DNA of 55,857 bases from NCBI GenBank assembly GCA_026392825.1, contig JAPLBF010000020.1, positions 18,648 through 74,504 of the forward strand. The letters run 5' to 3'. This document shows, piece after piece, positions 52,369 to 55,857 of this stretch. Origin of the DNA: Actinomycetota bacterium (lineage in GTDB: Bacteria > Actinomycetota > Actinomycetes > Nanopelagicales > Nanopelagicaceae). The position numbers were made by a program, and so were the translations under genes. Position 1 is the first letter of the stretch, and each line of letters begins with the position of its first letter. The notes beneath the pieces are model-generated. The model did no database searches. It saw only the letters and a program-made list of their open reading frames with translations, and was not told the DNA's origin.

Positions 52369-53055
52369 ATGAACAATCTGCCGTACGGCATCTTGCGCGC
52401 ATTCCTAACCCCATTCCTGATGATCCTCTTTCGCCCAAAGGTGAAAGGTCTTCGTAACGTGCCAGGTACAGGTCCAGTGATCATCGCCTCAAACCATTTA
52501 TCTTTTAGCGATTCCATTTTCATGCCTTTAGTTGTTCCTCGCAAAGTTACCTTTCTCGCCAAGAGCGAGTACTTCACATCTCCTGGCCCTAAAGGGTTAT
52601 TGAAGAAGTTAACTTTTATTGCCCTTGGCCAAGTTCCCGTCGATCGCTCTGGTGGACGACGTAGTGAAGCAGCGCTCATTACTGGACTTAAAGTCCTCGC
52701 AGAAGGTAAGTGTCTAGGCATTTATCCAGAAGGCACGCGATCACCTGATGGTCGTTTGTACAAGGGGCGCACCGGCATTGCACGTTTGGCGATTGAATCT
52801 GGAGCGCCGATTATTCCAGTAGCAATGTTTAACACTGAGAAGATTCAACCAACTGGAACGGTAGTTCCAAAAGTTATGCGCGTTGAAATGATCTTTGGAG
52901 AGCCTATGTATTTCGAAGGTGATTCGAGCGACTTGCTTTACCTAAGAGATGTTACAGATAAAATTATGGCAACAATTCAATCGCTTTCTGGTCAAGTGTA
53001 TGTTGACACCTATGCGACAAAGGCTAAGAAAAGCGCAGAAGAGGCTGAAGGTTAA
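52369..53055 (+). CDS. plsC: 1-acylglycerol-3-phosphate acyltransferase (PlsC family), second copy
   Basis: The 228-aa protein has an N-terminal hydrophobic segment (ILRAFLTPFLMILF), the HX4D motif NHLSFSD (H43, D48), and IYPEGTRSPDGRLYKGRTG. It matches the position of the Rv2182c acyltransferase beside the pimB'/fadD15 block. It should acylate lysophosphatidic acid or another lysolipid. The 3' end overlaps a convergent nuclease gene by 4 nt. It is only distantly similar to the copy at 322-1125. Confidence 0.9.
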   Translation: MNNLPYGILRAFLTPFLMILFRPKVKGLRNVPGTGPVIIASNHLSFSDSIFMPLVVPRKVTFLAKSEYFTSPGPKGLLKKLTFIALGQVPVDRSGGRRSEAALITGLKVLAEGKCLGIYPEGTRSPDGRLYKGRTGIARLAIESGAPIIPVAMFNTEKIQPTGTVVPKVMRVEMIFGEPMYFEGDSSDLLYLRDVTDKIMATIQSLSGQVYVDTYATKAKKSAEEAEG

Positions 53056-53747
53056 TTACTTTCAATTGCAAGACGCTTGATTAAGTAATTGCAGGTATCG
53101 CAATCCGCTCCAGCATCTGGCAGATCTCCTTCAATTACATCAATTAAATCTGATATCAATGAGTTAAATTGTGCTTGGTCACGGGTTACGTGAAGGTAGT
53201 GCTGAGTGACCCCAAATCCATAAGCGCCATCTGCTGTCTCTGTAACGCCAGCTAGCTTCCAAACTAAGAGCCCCATAGAAGAGACCGGGAAAGGCTTTCC
53301 TTTTTCAGGGTTCTCTAGCGCGTAGGCGTACGCCTCCAACTGCGGAGCATAGAACTGGGCGTTATCGCGATCAGAATCAGAGACCTTGCAATCGATGATT
53401 CCGACGGAGCCATCGTCATAATGTGCGAGCAAGTCATAAATTCCAAGGATGCGCCAACGTGTAGCTTTTCCATCTATTTCTATCGGCGCGCTCTTTACCC
53501 ATTGCCCCCATTGTTTTACAACACCTGGAGCAAGTGAAGGATCCAGGTCAGGCATGGCAGCACGACGGAAATGTTCTTCTTGGGCGGTAGATAACGGTTT
53601 CACCAAAGGAAATTGACCGGGCATTGTGATCTTGAACCAGTATTTGATCCATAGGCAGCGCTTGCAGGTTGATAAGCCAAAAGTCAGATCAGATGGCGCA
53701 ATAGTGTCGCGAGCGGGTGCAGCTGGTTTAACAATTTTTAAACTCAT
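53052..53747 (-). CDS. RecB-family PD-(D/E)XK nuclease with four Fe-S-type cysteines
   Basis: The 231-aa protein carries the RecB-like nuclease core: D105 in GIYDLLAHYDDG, the D119-x-K121 motif in GIIDCKVSD and QLEAY (Q136, Y140). Four cysteines, C28 and C31 near the N-terminus and C216 and C219 near the C-terminus, flank the core as the cluster cysteines do in Cas4 and AddB. It should cut or trim DNA. It is a stand-alone gene with no helicase or CRISPR nearby. Actinobacteria commonly encode such a RecB-like protein, but its role is not settled. Confidence 0.82.
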   Translation of the reverse strand: MSLKIVKPAAPARDTIAPSDLTFGLSTCKRCLWIKYWFKITMPGQFPLVKPLSTAQEEHFRRAAMPDLDPSLAPGVVKQWGQWVKSAPIEIDGKATRWRILGIYDLLAHYDDGSVGIIDCKVSDSDRDNAQFYAPQLEAYAYALENPEKGKPFPVSSMGLLVWKLAGVTETADGAYGFGVTQHYLHVTRDQAQFNSLISDLIDVIEGDLPDAGADCDTCNYLIKRLAIESN

Positions 53748-53832
53748 GTGATGATTAAATCACGCAGGGCTGACGCAATCACCGATAGACCCGACATAAT
53801 CATTTAGAAGATGTAATTCTTGAAAAATGCAG

Positions 53833-53856
53833 AAGGGGCGGCAAGTGCCGCCCCTT
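53833..53856 (-). terminator. Terminator after the uracil permease gene
   Basis: AAGGGGCGGC (53833-53842) pairs perfectly with GCCGCCCCTT (53847-53856). On the minus strand the stem is followed by CTGCA and a run of T, so it ends the permease transcript. The rest of the 129-nt gap holds nothing I can name. Confidence 0.85.
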
Positions 53857-53876
53857 CCCTACAGATTACTTTTAGA

Positions 53877-55145
53877 TTATTTACCGCGTGCATCAGATAT
53901 CGCATGAAGAACGCGATAGCCGATAACTGCAACCAGAGTTGCATTCACGATGCCGGTGAATGTGTAATCGCCACGAGTCCATGAGTAATCAGCGATACCG
54001 ATGATTAGTGCTGAACCTGCAATGAGTAGATTGGTTGAATCCGCAAAATTGACTCTAGAATCAATCCAGATGCGCGCACCCAGAACTCCAATCATTCCAA
54101 ATAGGGCAGTAGAAACTCCGCCTAGCGCTCCCACAGGAGTTGCGCTTAGTACAGCTCCAAATTTTGGTGATAGCGAAAGCAAAATTGCGCCCGCTCCAGC
54201 AACCCAATACGCGGCAGTTGAGTACACGCGAGTTGCAGCCATTACACCAATGTTTTCAGCATAAGTTGTTGTTCCTGAACCGCCACCCATACCGGCAAGC
54301 GTTGTTGCAACACCATCGGCCATAAGCGCATTTCCCATTTGATCGTCAAGATCTTTACCAGTCATTGCGGCAACAGATTTAACGTGTCCTACGTTTTCTG
54401 CAATCAAAACGAGAACAACTGGGAGGAAGAGGATCATTACATTCATACTAAATGTTGGAGTTGTGAATGTCGGAATAGCGAACCAAGATGCGGCTTCAAT
54501 TCCTTTAGTGTCAACATCTCCCATAATCAGAGCAACGATGTAACCGACTGCGAGTCCTAAGAAAATACTGATTCGACTCAAGAAACCCTTAGAAATTACG
54601 CCGATAAACGCGATGCTTCCCAAAGTGATAATCGCAATTAGTGGATCTTTTGTGAAGTTACCTTTTGCAGCTCCTGCAAGATTGAAACCAATAACCATAA
54701 CGATGGTTCCGGTAACTACAGGTGGAAGGAGCCAGTTAACCCAGCCAATTCCGGCTGCTCGAACAGCAAAGCCAACGAGTGCAAGCACAACACCAGTGAA
54801 GACGATGCCGCCGAGCGCTGCTGCCATTCCGCCACCAGCGCCTGTTGAGGCAACTGCAGCGCCGATTGGCCCAAGGAAAGCGAATGAAGAACCTAGATAG
54901 CTTGGAACTTTATTTTTTGTAATGATTAAGAAAAGGATTGTTCCAATTCCAGAGAAGAAGAGCGTTGTAGTTGGAGGGAATCCAGTGATGATTGGAACCA
55001 AGAACGTTGCGCCGAACATTGCGGCGATGTGCTGTAGACCAACACCCATAGTGCGGGGCCAGCTGAGTCTTTCATCTGTTGAAACAACTTCACCAGCGGC
55101 GATTTTCTTGCCGGTTCCGTGGACTTTCCAAGTTAGTAAGGACAT
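53877..55145 (-). CDS. Uracil/xanthine permease (NCS2 family)
   Basis: The 422-aa protein has about fourteen hydrophobic segments and the NCS2 motifs LQHIAAMFGATFLVP, VLIAENVGHVKSV and GTTTYAENIGVMAATRVYS. By these it most resembles UraA-type uracil:proton symporters. The ATG has GGAGAGG about 7 nt upstream. It carries its own terminator and about 190 nt of upstream gap, so it is a single-gene unit. Pyrimidine salvage fits a nutrient-scavenging lifestyle, though that is inference. Confidence 0.9.
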   Translation of the reverse strand: MSLLTWKVHGTGKKIAAGEVVSTDERLSWPRTMGVGLQHIAAMFGATFLVPIITGFPPTTTLFFSGIGTILFLIITKNKVPSYLGSSFAFLGPIGAAVASTGAGGGMAAALGGIVFTGVVLALVGFAVRAAGIGWVNWLLPPVVTGTIVMVIGFNLAGAAKGNFTKDPLIAIITLGSIAFIGVISKGFLSRISIFLGLAVGYIVALIMGDVDTKGIEAASWFAIPTFTTPTFSMNVMILFLPVVLVLIAENVGHVKSVAAMTGKDLDDQMGNALMADGVATTLAGMGGGSGTTTYAENIGVMAATRVYSTAAYWVAGAGAILLSLSPKFGAVLSATPVGALGGVSTALFGMIGVLGARIWIDSRVNFADSTNLLIAGSALIIGIADYSWTRGDYTFTGIVNATLVAVIGYRVLHAISDARGK

Positions 55146-55273
55146 TGATTACCTCTCCAAATAAGTTGCTACGAGAGCGTTCACCGTGTGTGAGCACTTA
55201 TTGCAGGGAAGATGTCTAAAGGGTATTCGTGCCTAGTTGACTACTCATTGGTCATTCTGGGGCGAGTCGCAAT

Positions 55274-55315
55274 AAAAACCCCTCGCCAGCCGCTGATTTC
55301 ACGGCTAACGAGGGG
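55274..55315 (-). terminator. Terminator after the partial membrane-protein gene
   Basis: CCCCTCG (55279-55285) and CGAGGGG (55109 nt offset: 55309-55315) form the outer stem, with AGCCG/CGGCT pairing inside. On the minus strand the stem is followed by TTTTTATT. It lies 23 nt after the stop codon of the minus-strand gene ending at 55338. Confidence 0.88.
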
Positions 55316-55337
55316 CGCCCTCACGGAGAGTTGAGGG

Positions 55338-55856
55338 TTAAATCGTCGCATCCTCGGGGACGCGACGAATGTGAAGTAACCCAAGTATTGAGAGCAGCAA
55401 CATAACTGCCGCCCCGGCAAGAGAGACCAGCGCTGAAATTGCTGCGATAGATCCCAAAGTTCCAAATGCGTAAGCTGTTAGCAAAGTTCCACGCAACATG
55501 GTGCCTTTAAATACAGTTTCAACCATCGCTGACTTTGCAGCCACTTCTGATTTCAACGTTTCATCATTAGGGCTTTCCGCTAGAGCTGCTCTCGCTGCAC
55601 GATTAGCGGAACTCGCTGCCGCGTAAGTAGGCATGCCAGATAAGTGGAATCCTAGAAAATGATCTGCATACATTTGTGCTTGTGTTGCGTTGGAAAGAAT
55701 TTTCTCTCCATTAGCAGCAAAGAATTCTGTTACTTCCGCAGATTCTTCGGCATTTCCCGTTGCTGCCGGAATAGTTATTTCTTGCGCTTCTAACTGCGAA
55801 GCAACCGAATCGGCAGCAAAACTCGCACCCCAGTTGAGTAGACCGGCGGCTATCAG
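55338..55856 (-). CDS. Actinobacterial membrane protein of unknown function (5' end outside window)
   Basis: The minus-strand frame stays open to the window edge, so the first part is missing. The visible 172 residues start in a hydrophobic stretch (LIAAGLLNWGASFAADSV), continue with an extracytoplasmic region (about 90 residues, SQLEAQEITIPAATGNAEE onward) and end in two hydrophobic helices and a short basic tail (LGLLHIRRVPEDATI). This layout resembles the actinobacterial membrane proteins often mislabelled as LigA-like. No catalytic motif is visible. ATG 55671-55673 is internal, not the real start. Confidence 0.7.
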   Translation of the reverse strand: MIAAGLLNWGASFAADSVASQLEAQEITIPAATGNAEESAEVTEFFAANGEKILSNATQAQMYADHFLGFHLSGMPTYAAASSANRAARAALAESPNDETLKSEVAAKSAMVETVFKGTMLRGTLLTAYAFGTLGSIAAISALVSLAGAAVMLLLSILGLLHIRRVPEDATI

Positions 55857-55857
55857 T

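Overview
The window is a compact chromosomal segment of an actinobacterium. Gene order closely follows mycobacteria and streptomycetes: hupB-plsC-gpsA-ddl-thiL-rpmB-recG-rsmD-coaD, then rpmF-rnc-smc-ftsY-amt-glnB-ffh-rpsP-khpA-rimM-trmD, then miaB-miaA-dapF-hflX, then a NlpC/P60-pimB-fadD-SRPBCC-ROK-plsC block like the Rv2190c-Rv2182c region of M. tuberculosis. By eye the base composition is well below that of typical actinomycetes (not computed), genes are short, and many overlap. Together these suggest a streamlined planktonic actinobacterium such as the freshwater acI/Nanopelagicales group. That placement is inference, because no rRNA gene is present.

Layout. 1-5.8 kb: the end of an HU-like protein with a Lys/Ala tail, a plsC-gpsA-ddl operon, a stand-alone AsnC ligand domain, thiL and a secreted protein of unknown function. 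5.8-11.4 kb: L28, recG, rsmD, coaD, a SepIVA-like coiled coil, DUF177, L32 and RNase III. 11.5-21.3 kb: SMC, FtsY, ammonium transporter plus PII, Ffh, and the S16-KhpA-RimM-TrmD ribosome maturation cluster. 21.4-32.9 kb: an acyl-ACP desaturase, a class II amidotransferase, the miaB-miaA-dapF-hflX operon with four-base overlaps, actinobacterial DUF genes, dUTPase, two TrkA-type proteins and a TRAM RNA methyltransferase. 32.9-43.7 kb: aconitase, DXP synthase, FadJ/FadA beta-oxidation proteins, an FTR1 iron permease, RNase D and DUF3000. 43.7-55.9 kb: a DMT permease, a RibD-C reductase, a small 4-Cys protein, a NlpC/P60 peptidase, PimB', a minimal two-component system fused by overlaps to fadD, a ROK kinase, PlsC, a 4-Cys RecB-like nuclease, a uracil permease, and the end of a membrane protein.

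There are no rRNA or tRNA genes, insertion sequences, phage genes or CRISPR arrays that I can support. No gene-free stretch exceeds 300 bases. Two genes look damaged: dxs has lost about 32 nt near its 5' end, and rpsP has a +1 base in its C-terminal tail region. Either could be a real mutation or an assembly error.

Regulatory structure: many genes start 6-7 nt after a TANNNT -10 box with no Shine-Dalgarno sequence, so leaderless transcription looks common. A GTAAC-N6-GTAAC element lies upstream of amt, an 18-bp palindrome upstream of aconitase, and a 14-bp inverted repeat between glnB and ffh. Convergent gene pairs often overlap at their stop codons, leaving no room for terminators. I see no clearly novel multi-gene system. 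The most unusual items are the two broken frames, the palindromic elements, the sensorless kinase coupled to fadD, and the 4-Cys RecB-like nuclease.
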